DNA from: Asterias rubens
Taxonomy: Eukaryota; Echinodermata; Asteroidea; Forcipulatida; Asteriidae
Assembly: GCF_902459465.1 (NCBI RefSeq)
Contig: NW_022985702.1
Location: 62,001-126,000 of the forward strand
DNA: 64,000 bases
Direction: 5' to 3'
The notes beneath the pieces are model-generated. The model did not search any database. It was given only the letters and a program-made list of their open reading frames with translations, and was not told the DNA's origin. Each line of letters opens with the position of its first letter. Position 1 is the first letter of the stretch. The translations under genes were made by a program, and so were the position numbers. Of this stretch, positions 12,301 to 23,202 are shown one piece after another.

Positions 12301-15300
12301 AGTACCGACAGTACACCTTCCTTGATGCCTTTATGGTAGTACAATCCACCTGAAACACCTTTTGTTATGATTTGAGTATCAGTTTGAAGCAGGGTTCTTG
12401 GGTCTTTGGGCAAGTCTGGGTGATGTTTCTGTAGGATTGACAGAATTCCAGACAACGCTCTGTGGGTTATGTTGTGCTCTGCAGCCCAGCAAGCAAGATC
12501 GTCTTTCATATCATCTCTACTACAACAATCTGTGAGACTGCGAGTTGGCATGGGCATCGCGTTTCCCCTGAAATCATACAATGGGTAAATGTTGGTACAC
12601 TTTACTAATAATAATAATGACATATGTTACAGATGGGCTTTCTCTCCCCTTATCCTGTTCCTTTTGTTATGACATATTTGTTGGTCTTTAAGAACATCTG
12701 TGGTATTTGGCAAAACAGGTCAGTCTGTTTCACAATGTGTATTGTTAGATGTTATGCAACGGTCATAATGTAACATTGTGTCCTTAATGTGTTGACACTC
12801 CAAACTTATTGTTAATGTGCAGTGGACACAATGTTTAGTATAATTGCCCACTGCATTGTGTGATGTTTCTAGCCTATAAAATACTGGGTATGCCTCTTGC
12901 TGGGTTACACTCATCACTCCGCCACCACTGAGTCAGCCAGGGGCTCTGCCCAACCCATACATTGATGGGTGTCACCACTCCAACCGTCGGCCACACCATT
13001 GTCCAGTGTTGGTGTTTCAGCCATATTCCAGTTATAGAGGCAGTCAGTCACAACTGTGCTCTTTCTCCTTCAAGTTGATGGCTTGAACCAACCGGTTCTT
13101 GCACAGAGACAGTCAGTCAAAACTGTGCTCTTTCTCCTTCAAGTTGATGGCTTGAACCACCCGGTTCTTGCGCTCCGATGGCCTAAAACCCACGCCCGGT
13201 TTTGAGGCTCTTCCTAGATGGCCTAAAACCCACGCCCGGTTTTGAGGCTCTTCCTAGATGGCCTAAACCCATGCCAGGTTTGAGGCTCTCCCCAGATGTA
13301 CCAATCTAGTGCCAGACGTCAATTTAGAAGAGACACCGTGTAACCAGCACATCAAACCCAGTCATCAAACTTCCGGTAGCTATAATCTTAGAGTCTCTCA
13401 TTTGAATTGTATTAAATCTGCCATGTACATTATTAATTGTTCTATTGCTTTAAATATTGTTGTTTGAGTAAAATAAATTATCATCGTGAATATAATCGCT
13501 GGTTAGGTTTCACTCTTCCTTGTCAAATGTCTCTGTCGTGCTTTAGTTCCTTTTTGACATTGTAATGGACTAGGCGCACGTAACAGAATTGGGGGCTTGT
13601 CCGGGAGCGAACTGAACAAAATTCAGTAAATTCCTGAGCCATTTTAAAATTCAGTGTTTCGATTTCACTTACAAATTTTAAGTGAACCAATTTCTCTGTT
13701 GTTTAACCAGCAATTATATCACGATGGCGGAGAAGTTTTCAATACAAGACTTCGTCGCTGACTTTGAAGAGAGTCCTTTAGGGAGCAAAGTGTTTGGTTT
13801 AAAAAGGACCGAGTTATTTGAGGTTGCCAAACATTACAAAATTTCCGTAGCTGCTAGTATGAAAAAGACTGACCTACGAGCAGTAATTTTGGAACATTTG
13901 GTTGATGTAGAAATTTTGGAAGAATCAATGGTTGAAGAAAAACAAGTAGAGGGTAATGCTCATTCAGTTAAGGCGGCTATTAAACTTAAACAACTTGAGC
14001 TAGAATTTCAGCTAGTAGCGTCAAAGAAATTAGACAAAGAGTTGGAATTGTTTCAGCTGAAACAGCATTCCAAATCCAATGAGCAATCAAGCTAAGAAAT
14101 TTGATCCTACCAAGTTCATTAGATTAGTACCTCCTTTTGAGGAGAAAGACGTTGACAAATATTTCGCTCACTTTGAGAAAGTTGCCGATAGACTTGAGAG
14201 GCCTAAAGATATGCGTACTTTGCTTCTACAGAGTGTACTAGTTGGTAAGGCACAAGAGGTTTATTCCACTTTTCCTATTGACAAAAGCGCTGATTATGAT
14301 TTAGTCAAGGCTGCAATTTTGAAAGCCTACGAACTTGTTCCAGAGGCATATAGGCAGAAGTTTCGTGAAAAATGAAAACGAGAAAACAAAACGTATGTTG
14401 AGTTTGCTTATGAGAAGAAAACCTTGTTCAATAGTTGGTGTAGATCCTGTAAAGTTAAGGAAGATTTTGGCATGTTACGACAGCTAATCCTCCTTGAGGA
14501 ATTTAAGGCTAACATGCCTTATGCTGTCAAAGCGCACCTAGAAGAGCAGAAAGTTACAGATTTAGAATTAGCGGCTGTGATGGCCGATGATTTTGCTTTG
14601 ACACACAAAGTTAGTTTTTTGCATGCTAATGTTCAGGATCACAAGAAAGGCAACAAGACTTTTGTTCAATCTAAACCTGTTTCTGATAATAGGCCAAAGA
14701 CTGAGACAAAACCACAGTCTACCTCTGATGCAAGTTCTAAAGGGTCAACTTCCGATAGCTTTTTTGACACTTCCAAACAAGTACAATGCAATTACTGTAA
14801 GAAATTTGGGCATACTATATCAGTTTGTAATGCATTGAAAAGGAAAAATGCGGCTCTTGCCGAGTCAAAAACTGTTGCTTTTACCAATAGTACATCTCTT
14901 TCAAGCTTAAATAAGTTTGATCACAAAAGGACATCTTTGTCTGACATTAGAGAGGAGTTTATGCCCTTTGTTTCTAAGGGATTTGTATCGCATACAATTG
15001 TCATCTGCATATTTTTATGCTTTTAAAGTGTCAGTATATAAGACTTTTCTGGCAACAAATTTCACCTTTTCAACGCGCGATTTTGTGTGCGCAACGCATT
15101 CGGAATGTACCATTACGATCTTGGGTATTTTTGCGCTCCATGACGTAAGCTTGGTGAGAAAGCAAACACGGCGGTAAAAAAAATAACAAAAACCTTATTT
15201 GTTCACACTTCAACAACAAAAATAAACAGATGGTGATTGTATGAGATATTTATATTTTGCTTTTGTTTAAGGATTTTAGTGCATTTTGAACATGAGTTTT

Positions 15301-17426
15301 GTCATGAGTTGTTGGTAATAAGTAGGACCATACTGATGCGGTAAACAACCTTACATCAATCAACACTAGTAGCACTCCATGACGGAAAAACTATTTTGGC
15401 CCCAACAGTACAGGAATCAAAAAACACTTCCCCGCTCTATTCGAGACACTGAAAGTGAAACTGCTCTATACACCCAACCAAAAACTGACCTGAAAAAGAA
15501 TAACAGATTTAAAACCTACTGAATTATGGCCAAAACAAAATCTAAAAACATCCACTCTCGCTCTCAAAGAGTCAAACCTGTGATGTGTACAAGACATGCT
15601 GATGTTTTCGTCTGTCGTGTGGTTCCTAGTGTGATATCTGTAGCCGTCTACGGAACCACTGAGGGTTACCAGCCTATTTTTCTCCATTACATGGACACGT
15701 TTTGGCATACACTCACAGGATTGTCATGTACTCGTACAACACATTTCTTTGATCCAATATAACAGACTTACAAATTGCAACTGATCACGTTCACAGGATA
15801 TTGTCCGCTCAATAAGAAGAGCTGTATGTTAGAGTAGATCATGATGATTGATACTTGATGAGGTAATTTTTTCGTCAGACCTATTTACTATTACAATAGT
15901 ATTTAGTATTAGGAACCGGGCGCCAACTACATCACCCAGATCTTTCGATCCATGATCTATATTATAATATATACTACTTACCTTATATATCTGAGCTTTT
16001 TCGGTACATGTAAATGTGAAGATACGCAAATTCAACGCTGTTTCTCTCGAAGTAAGTGTAGGCTGCTGATGAGCGAAGTCTGCTTTTGAATTGAAATGGT
16101 GATTTCGCTTTGCCCGGCTGGCCCCCACGCGCGTGGGGGGGATTAACGTGCCACGTCAATGGCTTGTCAATGGCTGTATGGAAGTCCATGCACGCGCCCC
16201 GATCATGCATGCACATACCACGCAGATATCACATGCACACCATTGCACACACGGCATTAGGTGATAGAAGAATAAAAGGCCTGGGTCTATGCAATCGTAC
16301 GTGCTACAAATACAGTGCAGTGGAGATACACAACGAATAAACTTCCGGGGCATGCAGCCGCCGCCGGATGATTGTCAAACAGCCGAAGTAAAAGAGAAGA
16401 AAAAATAAACCAGGTCCCATGCATGATAAACGATAAAATATTCTTTATAATTATTCTATAGCCGTTGCTGTTAATTATTGTCAGAGCTTAATTGTGTATT
16501 TTCTGTCGGAAACAGAAGTGTCAAAGCTGTAATGCGTGGTTTAGTACAAAACATGTATAATTTCGTCAACATCGGTCCCCCATCGGTCCAACCTCGGCTG
16601 GACGACCATTATTTAGTACACGGCGGTCCGTTAGCGGTCCGGAAGCGGCAAACCGATGGTATTTACGCGGCCGTTTAATGGTGGCTACCATCGGCGGACC
16701 ACTGTCGGTAGACGGGCGGCGTGCCGATGCCGCTCATCCGCTTCTCAGCCGCTGGCGGCCCGACGGTGGCTTGCGCACTGGGATACTGCAGGGGTAATTT
16801 CTCAGGGATGAGTTGTATTTTTTTCTTTGTACGACGGTTGGGTCAATGCTTCGTTTTACATATACAAGCTTTTTAGTTAGTATTTTCATGTCTTAAAATT
16901 GATTTAAATGTATCAGCATGTATGTATAGGCCTAGCTGCTGTTTTTTCGGATATAACTAAGCCGCCACACTCTGGAGTGTGAAGTTACAAGCATGGCAAG
17001 CCAAGGGCAAGGGGGAATTCAAATAAAATATTATTTGTTTCAACTCCATCAGACTACACGGTAGTACAGTACAGAGGCATGATAAAATGGTAAATATTCA
17101 TCTTGCCTTTTAATGGCGACTGTGATAAGATCGATGTTAAAAGAGAGCCAATTTACAGCTCAACAAGGTAGGCTAGTAACCCGTTAGCATGGCTATGTTT
17201 TAATTTACTTACCACTGAATCGAATAACTTTTGCTGGACAACGCTTTGCTGCATATGTCGTCTTCTTCTTCCCAGCTTGCCGCCACGTCACTGTCACAAC
17301 TTTGTTTTTGTGGTCCCAGCCATCATTTTGGAGAGGTGGCAGATTTTCAACGCCCGTAATCCACGATGTTTCACCAATTTCAATACAATCTTCTTCGAAA
17401 AAGACGAACAGCGCGTACTTCATCAT
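3351..17426 (-). CDS. BEN-domain protein, seven exons
   Basis: Predicted minus-strand exons are 17426-17213, 6190-6006, 5896-5789, 5599-5494, 5056-4944, 4247-4046 and 3463-3351. Every junction has GT/AG and matching phase. The total is 1,041 nt, about 346 residues, ending at TAA 3353-3351. The N-terminal exon (MMKYALFVFF..., with SWITG and a VVTVTW strand) resembles the small beta-rich N-terminal module common in animal BEN proteins. The middle exons are charged: an acidic SDEESGSEE run, then a coiled-coil-like stretch with LEKENNALNIEKKAL. The sixth exon is the BEN domain core (KLVNDLLSCLCTDEYLATHS, then GSKSVHQGDLTKQK). The last exon supplies the basic end (RFMDRKPGDIKGYIRTKLNN). BEN domains bind DNA and act in transcriptional repression and chromatin. 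The first intron is about 11 kb and is filled with transposons. The exon set could be a host gene or a transposon accessory gene. Confidence 0.72.
7081..8032. other. Non-coding AT-rich segment
   Basis: Between the left CG-rich block and the last exon of the DUF4806-like gene I see no coding signal. Words such as TTTTGTAC and GTATTGTCACTAATA recur, but they do not form a clear tandem array. Confidence 0.4.
8033..10830 (-). CDS. DUF4806-like multi-exon gene (putative transposon accessory protein)
   Basis: Exons I can support on the minus strand are: about 10830-10641 (CYWPPYRTTFRIDKAV, donor GTAAG); 9887-9795 (YEMARHRLRRAEDTSDL); 9426-9128 (SDSSDEEVVETLHDS, then repeats of LQERP); 8725 to about 8497 (LLTEIKSDLAELKKKADHH coiled coil, then PDGLDFPLKSLEDV); and 8223-8033 (AIRRNRPTCKASDAEI, an alanine run, stop TAA at 8035-8033). 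This order of a CYWPP N-terminal module, an acidic linker, a coiled coil and an FPLxSLEDV segment is that of animal DUF4806 proteins, whose function is unknown. The phase from the second to the third exon is off by one, so there is a frameshift or a mis-set splice site. A short exon between 8497 and 8223 is missing from my model. The N-terminus is unresolved. The gene lies just downstream of the transposase on the same strand. Confidence 0.6.
10869..12567 (-). CDS. CACTA/EnSpm-like transposase, terminal exon (first copy)
   Basis: A long minus-strand frame runs from an acceptor (TTTCAG) at 12568 to the stop at 10869, about 565 residues. Landmarks are VNVDRLPLFKSSGGQFWPIL (the DGxPLFKSS block), VMCDTPARAFIKNVKGH then YYGCDKC (CDTPARA and a Cys pair), and a C-terminal part with FIHQFADIYG, NVHGLVHL and CFEFENFLG. 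Together these are the order of a Tnp2/CACTA transposase with its C-terminal DUF4218-like region. After DMVSTFRL the sequence passes straight to VKFWLKGPL. The block with an MH-x-V-x-LGV-type motif, present in the second copy at about 21060, is absent. That internal deletion probably removes part of the active site. Upstream exons are not found; a Gypsy LTR begins about 100 bp upstream. Transposition role by family; probably inactive. Confidence 0.75.
12665..13585 (+). repeat. Gypsy-type 5' long terminal repeat
   Basis: The segment starts TGTTATG and ends CGTAACA, giving the TG...CA ends of an LTR. It is followed after 4 bp by a tRNA-type primer-binding site. Inside are two direct repeats of about 65 bp (from CAGTCAGTCA to CCGGTTCTTG, about 13037-13170) and about 2.5 copies of a 45-bp unit (ATGGCCTAAA ... 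CTTCCTAG, about 13176-13300). No matching 3' LTR is seen in the window. Confidence 0.65.
13590..13607 (+). promoter_or_regulatory. Retrotransposon primer-binding site, tRNA-Pro type
   Basis: TGGGGGCTTGTCCGGGAG lies 4 bp after the LTR end. It differs by about two bases from the tRNA-Pro primer site used by murine-leukaemia-type and some Gypsy elements. This is where minus-strand DNA synthesis would start. Confidence 0.7.
13724..15026 (+). pseudogene. Gypsy (Ty3-like) retrotransposon Gag, broken
   Basis: The reading starts at ATG 13724 (MAEKFSIQDFVADFEES) with an N-terminal helix-rich region. It then switches frame at about 14080-14095 into a segment with YFAHFEKVADRL and MRTLLLQSVLVGKAQEVY, the capsid-type fold also seen as the SCAN domain. 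A TGA at 14373-14375 interrupts the frame, which continues to a zinc knuckle, CNYCKKFGHTISVC (C-x2-C-x4-H-x4-C), near 14790-14830. It ends at 15026. No protease, reverse transcriptase, integrase or 3' LTR follows, so only the 5' part of the element remains. The breaks are one frameshift and one nonsense codon. It is on the strand opposite to the surrounding CACTA and BEN genes. Confidence 0.75.
15027..16570. other. Non-coding stretch, part of BEN intron 1
   Basis: I see no convincing exon. The pol region expected after gag is absent. A GC-rich perfect palindrome (CCCCACGCGCGTGGGG) lies near 16126-16141, and CA-rich words occur around 16200-16250. Confidence 0.4.
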
Positions 17427-18227
17427 GCGATGACGCGAATATTATAAATAAACAACAAAAATTACAATGACAAAACAAAGTGAAGTGCAACAGTTCAAAG
17501 TTCTCAGGTCGATGCGTTGCGTGGCCGGGTGGTGCATGGGAAATAAATGCAGGCGTGCGTAGAGAGTCGGTGGTCGTCGAATAGTCTGGTACGTAGCTCT
17601 TTCCTGCATCACACTATAGTAACGGGAGCCGGCTATTGTGGGAGGCGAAACTCAGACATATAGTAATTCCGGGTTTCCGAAACTAGTATCAAGGGTTTAT
17701 TAAAAACTAATTTCAAAAACGAGTGCAATATTTAGAAATTTCATGTTGTAATTTTTAAAATTATAAAATAAAATGGCAGACAATTATGGTACGCTTCTTA
17801 CTGTAATAGAATTGTTAAACTCTTAAAAGCAGAGTACCAGTTTTGCATAGATCTAGTAGTTAATTTAAGAAAGTAACCAGGGAATTAAGTTCAACATCAT
17901 ACCCTCCTAATTAATAGTCTAAAAATACTCAAAACAGTGCTAAATTTATTAAAAACAAAAAAAATAATAATAAAACAGATCTTTATTTCAAACGAAATTT
18001 TTTAAATTTGTTACTTTTGGTCACAACGTCTTCCAGCAGAATTAAAAGTAATAGGAAATTTTGGCCTCGATGATTTCAGCGCGTTTTGTATACATTTTAG
18101 GTCTATGTACAGTACATTGACATGTACATGTACATGCAATCAGTATCGGGCCGGGGCTGGATGACCGACCGAAGACCTCCATGCAGAAAACAAATGTCTT
18201 CGGAATCGGAGAAAAGAAACTCTCAAA
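17427..18227. promoter_or_regulatory. Divergent intergenic region between BEN gene and second CACTA transposase
   Basis: The 800 bp separate the first ATG of the BEN gene (minus, 17426) from the first ATG of the transposase (plus, 18228), so promoters for both probably lie here. The part near 17430-17700 is GC-richer; the middle, 17700-18060, is very AT-rich. No motif can be assigned with confidence. Confidence 0.35.
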
Positions 18228-21200
18228 ATGGCCCACAATGGTAGAGCAAGAGGCCCTTATAAGCGATATCTTCAAGACGATACAAAAGAGGTTCCCAGTC
18301 GTAGTTGCAGCAGATTCAAACGTTACAAGAAATCTCGAGCACCACATACACAACGAATCGTCAACGCCGAACGCGAAGTCGACACATCCCTTCATGATCA
18401 TGCGAGCGAGACGGTCATTAATAACAGGTAGGTAAACCGGTCTGGGAGGAGGTATATCTGTATCTGGCTACATAAATATAGGCTACATATATTAAATCGC
18501 GGAGGCCATTTATGCCCCAAAATGAAAGAATATAACATCAAACTGCCACCTGCAATTTTAGTCTCATAGTAGTCACATTAATAATTTTCTCCTACAGTAC
18601 AACTACAAGCTACATTAACCCTCATAACAAAAAATCCTATACAGAAGAAGTGGGTAATGTCTATTTATATTATAAACAAATATATTTTAGTAAATTAGTA
18701 GTAAGTATTGGGAATTATTGAGGAAAACCTCAAAATTGCGTGTGCAATCTCAACACTGTCCCCACTGAGCAAATCCAAAAACTCAACAGTCTGTTTACTC
18801 ACTCAGTCTTGTCAGTCATTGTCACTCAGTCACTAAGTTAAAGATTACTGGTTAAGACAGTGATCATTTTCTTCTTTTCTTCAGAAGTGCCACAGAGTGT
18901 TTGCCAACAACGTCAAGTGAAATTAGACACCCTGCTTTAGTGCTTTCAGCATGTCCAGTTCCAGAACGGGTGAGTAATTTTTTTCTGTGTTTTATAATCC
19001 GTAACAGGTGCATTTGTGTGCACGTACATGTAACCAAAACTTTGTAGGGTGCGGACCGTGACCTTAATCCCACCGGCACCACCTAATAATGGTTGACGTT
19101 ATTAGCATTTTATCTTGCAACAACGGAGAGCAATCTCAAAATTGCGAGCACATTTTTCAATTGAACAATTATCCAAAGAATGCGCTCAACAGTTGCCAAG
19201 CGTAGCAATTGATGTATTTACAAGTGCTTGCAGTCTTCTGCTGTCAAGTATAAAAACTGTTTACACATACATAGGCCCTGATGTCTTGTGTTCTGGCTGC
19301 TTTGGTGGTCATCATGTTATATATCAATTAATCCATCAACCTATTTGTACGCTGATCAGTAGGTCACATCTAATTTCAAAAGGCAAATCGGACTCCCATC
19401 CATGAAAAATAAGTTATAAAAAAGTACATGTGCCAATATTTTTTTACTCTTGAAGATTACTGTATTCTGTCCCATTCTAATAAATTTTGACACTGGTGTG
19501 GTTTGACATCAATATTCATGATTCCTAACTAACTTTGCAAACATCACAAACAAATATTCACGAGCAAATATCATAAACATTTTGTTCTGTTGCATGCAGG
19601 TTCACAGCAACATTTATTCTTCTGATAATGGCGATGATCAATCAGAGCCTAATCACTCTGGCTCCGAAGATGGCGATGATCGACCACAGGCTCATCACTC
19701 GGACTCCGAAGATGGCGATGATCGACCAGAGGCTCATGACATGCAGGTACAGTTTACTGTTTTGTGTGCAGTCCCCTTAAACCTTTAGTTGAACAAAATT
19801 GACAAATCATTGGCATGCCATGTGCACAAAACTTGTTACCGTTTCTCACAGACTGGAAATTACATGTCTATATCTTTCCGCTGCATACATATATTGTAAA
19901 GGATTAGATTTTCTCGGTTAGAGCGGTTCACATGGTGTTACTAAAATCATTCATTTCTTATTTTGTACCTATAATAATGCCCTTCATCTGTCTTTTGTTG
20001 TTTACCTTTCCGCAGGGAGCACATGAGAAAGTTTCAGCTGGTTCAGCTCTGACAAAGTTTCAACTACTGATACTGCTTCTAAGCTTCGTCATCCGACACC
20101 ATCTGAGCGACAGTGGACTTGGTGACTTGTTGAAGATTTTAAACCTCATCCAACTAGACTGTGTCCCTAAAACTAAGTATCGGTTTTATGCGAACTTTAA
20201 GACAACCAAGGAAACAGTTGAAATGCACTTCTACTGCGATGATTGCCTTGCCTATATTGGCATGGACCCTCTAGTTTCCCACTGCCCAGATTGTAAATGT
20301 CCTTTTTCCAAAAGAGACAGTAAATGTAGGGGAAATTTTTTCTTGTATCTTCCGATAGCCCAACAACTTAAAGAACTGTTCGAAAATCCAGGCCTTGCAA
20401 ATTTAATCAGGACACCTGTTAATAATGGAAATATCAGGGATATCTCGGACGGACTAAGTTATCAAAAGCTAAAAGCAAACGGTGCATTTAATGACAGACA
20501 TAGCATATCATTGATGTGGAACTCGGACGGTGTCCCTTTATTTAAAAGCTCAAATTATTCACTAAACCCCATTCAATGTATAATTAATGAGGTTCCACCA
20601 AAAGAACGATCAAAAAATGTAATCCTTGCAGCTTTGTGGTTTGGCCCAAGAAAACCCAAAACAGAGACATTGTTTCGCCCTTTCGTTTTTGAAATGAACA
20701 AATTAAAGCGAGAGGGTGTGACATTTAAAATAGGTAATGAAACCTTCTGTTCAAAGGTGTGTGCACCACTTTGTTCTTGTGACTCTCCTGCTAGAGCACC
20801 GCTGCAAAACATCAAGCAGTTCAATGGGTTACATGGATGCAATTTTTGTTTACATCCTGGAGAAACGGTTGAAAGAGGCCATGGCAGATGTAGAGTTTAT
20901 CCATTAACAACTCCATTGCCTGAACACAGGACTGCCCAAAACATGAAAGTCCATGCAACCCAGTCAATTGAGCAAAGAGAATGTGTATTTGGTGTCAAAG
21001 GGCCCACGGTATTGTCTTGTTTACCAAGATTTGATATTTCGTGGGGATTTGTTCCAGAATACATGCATGCAGTTGCACTTGGTGTTGTGAGGTCATTTGT
21101 TTCGAAGTGGTTTGATTCAAGTTCACATAATACAGCATATTATCTTGGACGAAACGTTAATGAGGTTAACAAGCGACTTACTTCCATTAAACCGCCAAAT

Positions 21201-21287
21201 GAAGTGTCTAGACTTCCAAGATCTATGAAAGAGTCAACATTTTGGAAAGCTACTGAGTGGAAAAACTTCCTGGCTGTATCACAGTAA
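18228..21287 (+). CDS. CACTA/EnSpm-like transposase (second, distinct copy), four exons, C-terminally truncated
   Basis: Predicted exons are 18228-18427, 18885-18969, 19600-19746 and 20016-21287, all with GT/AG and matching phases, giving about 567 residues. Exon 1 is basic (MAHNGRARGPYKRYLQDD). Exon 3 is an acidic repeat (NGDDQSEPNHSGSEDGDDRP and variants). Exon 4 holds two Cys pairs (YCDDC, CPDCKCPF), the WNSDGVPLFKSSNYSLNP block, CDSPARAPLQNIKQFNGLHG then CNFC, and FVPEYMHAVALGVVRSFV. This is the Tnp2/CACTA transposase order. The protein ends at FLAVSQ-stop, exactly where a palindromic AT-rich insert begins, so the C-terminal third seen in the first copy (NVHGLVHL region) is missing. Transposition role is by family; activity is doubtful. 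Confidence 0.75.
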
Positions 21288-21475
21288 AATTATACTAACC
21301 AAATACAGTTTTCACTTTAATTTTAATATAAGTATACTGTAGTTTTACTATATAATTAACATATTTTGTTTAATATAGTAAAACTACAGTAAGTGAAACT
21401 TCATTTGTACTTCAAATATTATAGGTTTACTTTGGATAGTACAATAAAACTATAGTAAAAATACAGTCGATTTTT
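21283..21475. mobile_element. Palindromic AT-rich MITE truncating the transposase
   Basis: Copies of CAGTAAAATTATAC and its inverted form ATAGTAAAAATACAG bound the segment. Inside, TACTGTAGTTTTACTATA pairs with TATAGTAAAACTACAGTA (about 21335-21393). It starts at the stop codon of the preceding transposase exon, which suggests insertion into that coding sequence. Confidence 0.5.
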
Positions 21476-22843
21476 ATAAGGGATGCCATGGTTAGATCGC
21501 TCCATTATTTTGCAGGAATGGCGCACTGGGTACAACTATTCACCCATTGTGCAAACAGGTGAAACTGTCCACATTGCACCAGTCACTCAAAATATTAGAT
21601 TCAAAGAACAAAGTAAATGACGTCAATGACGCCATAGACATTATCATTTTAAAAAAAGCCCTCACGTATTAGAGCTTCTTAACTAGAATTTCTTTTAACT
21701 AATTTAAAATGCTTAATTTATCATACACAAACATGGTATGGGAGAAAACTCCCTAGAAATTAAGTTCGCAAAGATACTTCTTTCAATATTATTTTGAAAT
21801 ATCAGAAATTCAACTGAAGTTGTTGATCTTAAGTTAGCTTAAATTTGTCAATCAAAGCTATAACTAAAATATCTAGAATTACTGGCAGGTACTGTAGGTT
21901 ACTTCTTTTATCTTCACCTTTTGTTTTTTTTGTAGACCAAGTAAGTCGGCTACAACATCATCCGCGTTAAAGTATTTTTTTATCACTTGACTAATTTTAC
22001 TATGAGTCAGAAAAAAAAAGAGATCAAAAAGTTTTCACTCCCGACCATGATGACACTGTCAAAGGAATTAACGTATTTCCTGAATGTCGCTCTTTGACCA
22101 TGTACAATATTTACACACCACCGGTGGTGTTCACTGGAGTGAACGAGATTACGTAATACATTAAACAAGTGAATTGAAAATTTTACAGTATCGCTCAATT
22201 CGTGGAAAATATCTGAGTGATTTTGACAAAAGCATGACGTCACAGTTGTGGGTTAAGTAGCATCATGCCCTCAGTGAGCGCGCCATTCGCGGGTTCGAAT
22301 GGTGCGCACCTCTGGCATTATCCTGTACATAAATGAGAAGCTAGTTTGGCTGGGTGTAGCTGAATGAGTATGTCACCAAAGATAAGGACACCAATGTCTA
22401 TTACTAAGCAGAATCATTTAAGATTTTGTGACCAGATGAACTTGGGTTAGAACTCCTTGAACATAAAGCATGGCTTGCAGGACACATGATTTTAAACAAT
22501 TTTTCATTAGGATACACACAAAATTTTCAAATTAAATTCCTAGAGTCATACAAGCCCTTCAACCTGACTTTCACTAATCATGACCAGAAATATTTCAACC
22601 AGTCCAGTGAGAGCCAAATCAAGATTTCAGGAGAGCTTGGACACACCACTTCATCATACAATTGAAAAAGTGTTGACATTTTTGGACTGAGGCAATTATA
22701 TGCCTTCCAGCAGTTTGATATGATTGTGGATCCAATGGCAACATATTCTTAAATCCAAGGAGTAAGTGTTGCTGAATCCCGTTTGGACACCTCAATCACA
22801 ATAATGTCTTAGCAAATAATTTGGATCAGTTGAAGACAATTAA
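21476..22843. other. Non-coding stretch
   Basis: No gene is recognised. Around 22260-22320 there is a short inverted CG-rich segment containing GGGTTCGAAT, which resembles a Pol III B box but has no tRNA fold around it. One copy of a dispersed motif (GGCTGGGTGTAGCTGAATGA) starts near 22347. Confidence 0.4.
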
Positions 22844-23198
22844 AGATGCTATGTCAGATATTTGGCCCCAAACATTAAAAAAAAATTGTTTTTGAGTGAA
22901 TGGTATTTCAATGAGTATCACCCGCTGTAACGAAAAAAAGGTTAACTTTTACTTTTAATGGTCAGGAACCATGACAAAAAATTAAAACGGTTATTGTAAA
23001 ACACACAATAATTGGTCACATGATCCCGACAAAATCTATTTTTGAGCACTTTGTTTCACTACTACTAATAATTGGCGGACTTTTTCGAGCAATGGCTCAA
23101 ATGAAAGCTTGTAACTTTCTCGACCCCCATCAAAATACCTATTGAATTTTAAATCAAAATTTTTGAGTCAAATCGGCCAAAAATCTGACATAGCATCT
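22844..23198. mobile_element. TTAA-flanked MITE (Kolobok- or piggyBac-type target)
   Basis: Terminal inverted repeats start AGATGCTATGTCAGAT on the left and match the reverse complement on the right for about 25 bp with few mismatches. TTAA lies on both sides (22840-22843 and 23199-23202). The element is 355 bp and encodes nothing. TTAA duplications are typical of Kolobok and piggyBac families, and the AG start fits Kolobok better. Confidence 0.7.
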
Positions 23199-23202
23199 TT
23201 AA

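Larger units (their letters stand above)
6710..16785. mobile_element. Probable CACTA-like DNA transposon bounded by inverted GC-rich blocks, inside BEN intron 1
   Basis: Two CG-rich blocks of short repeated words (CGGTCC, CCATCGGCGG, GGACCGCC) lie at about 6710-6995 and 16571-16785. They face each other in inverted orientation. The outer edges share TATCCCAGT then GCAA on the left, and the reverse complement (TTGC, ACTGGGATA) on the right. Between them lie the first CACTA-like transposase and the DUF4806-like gene, both on the minus strand, plus a Gypsy insertion. Degenerate subterminal repeats are known in CACTA/EnSpm elements, so these blocks may be the element ends. I could not find a clean target-site duplication or a canonical CACTA terminus, so the exact boundaries are uncertain. 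Confidence 0.45.

Noticed and set aside
22255..22320. Possible tRNA gene around GGGTTCGAAT
   Set aside because: A B-box-like word is present, but no acceptor stem, D arm or anticodon arm can be folded around it.
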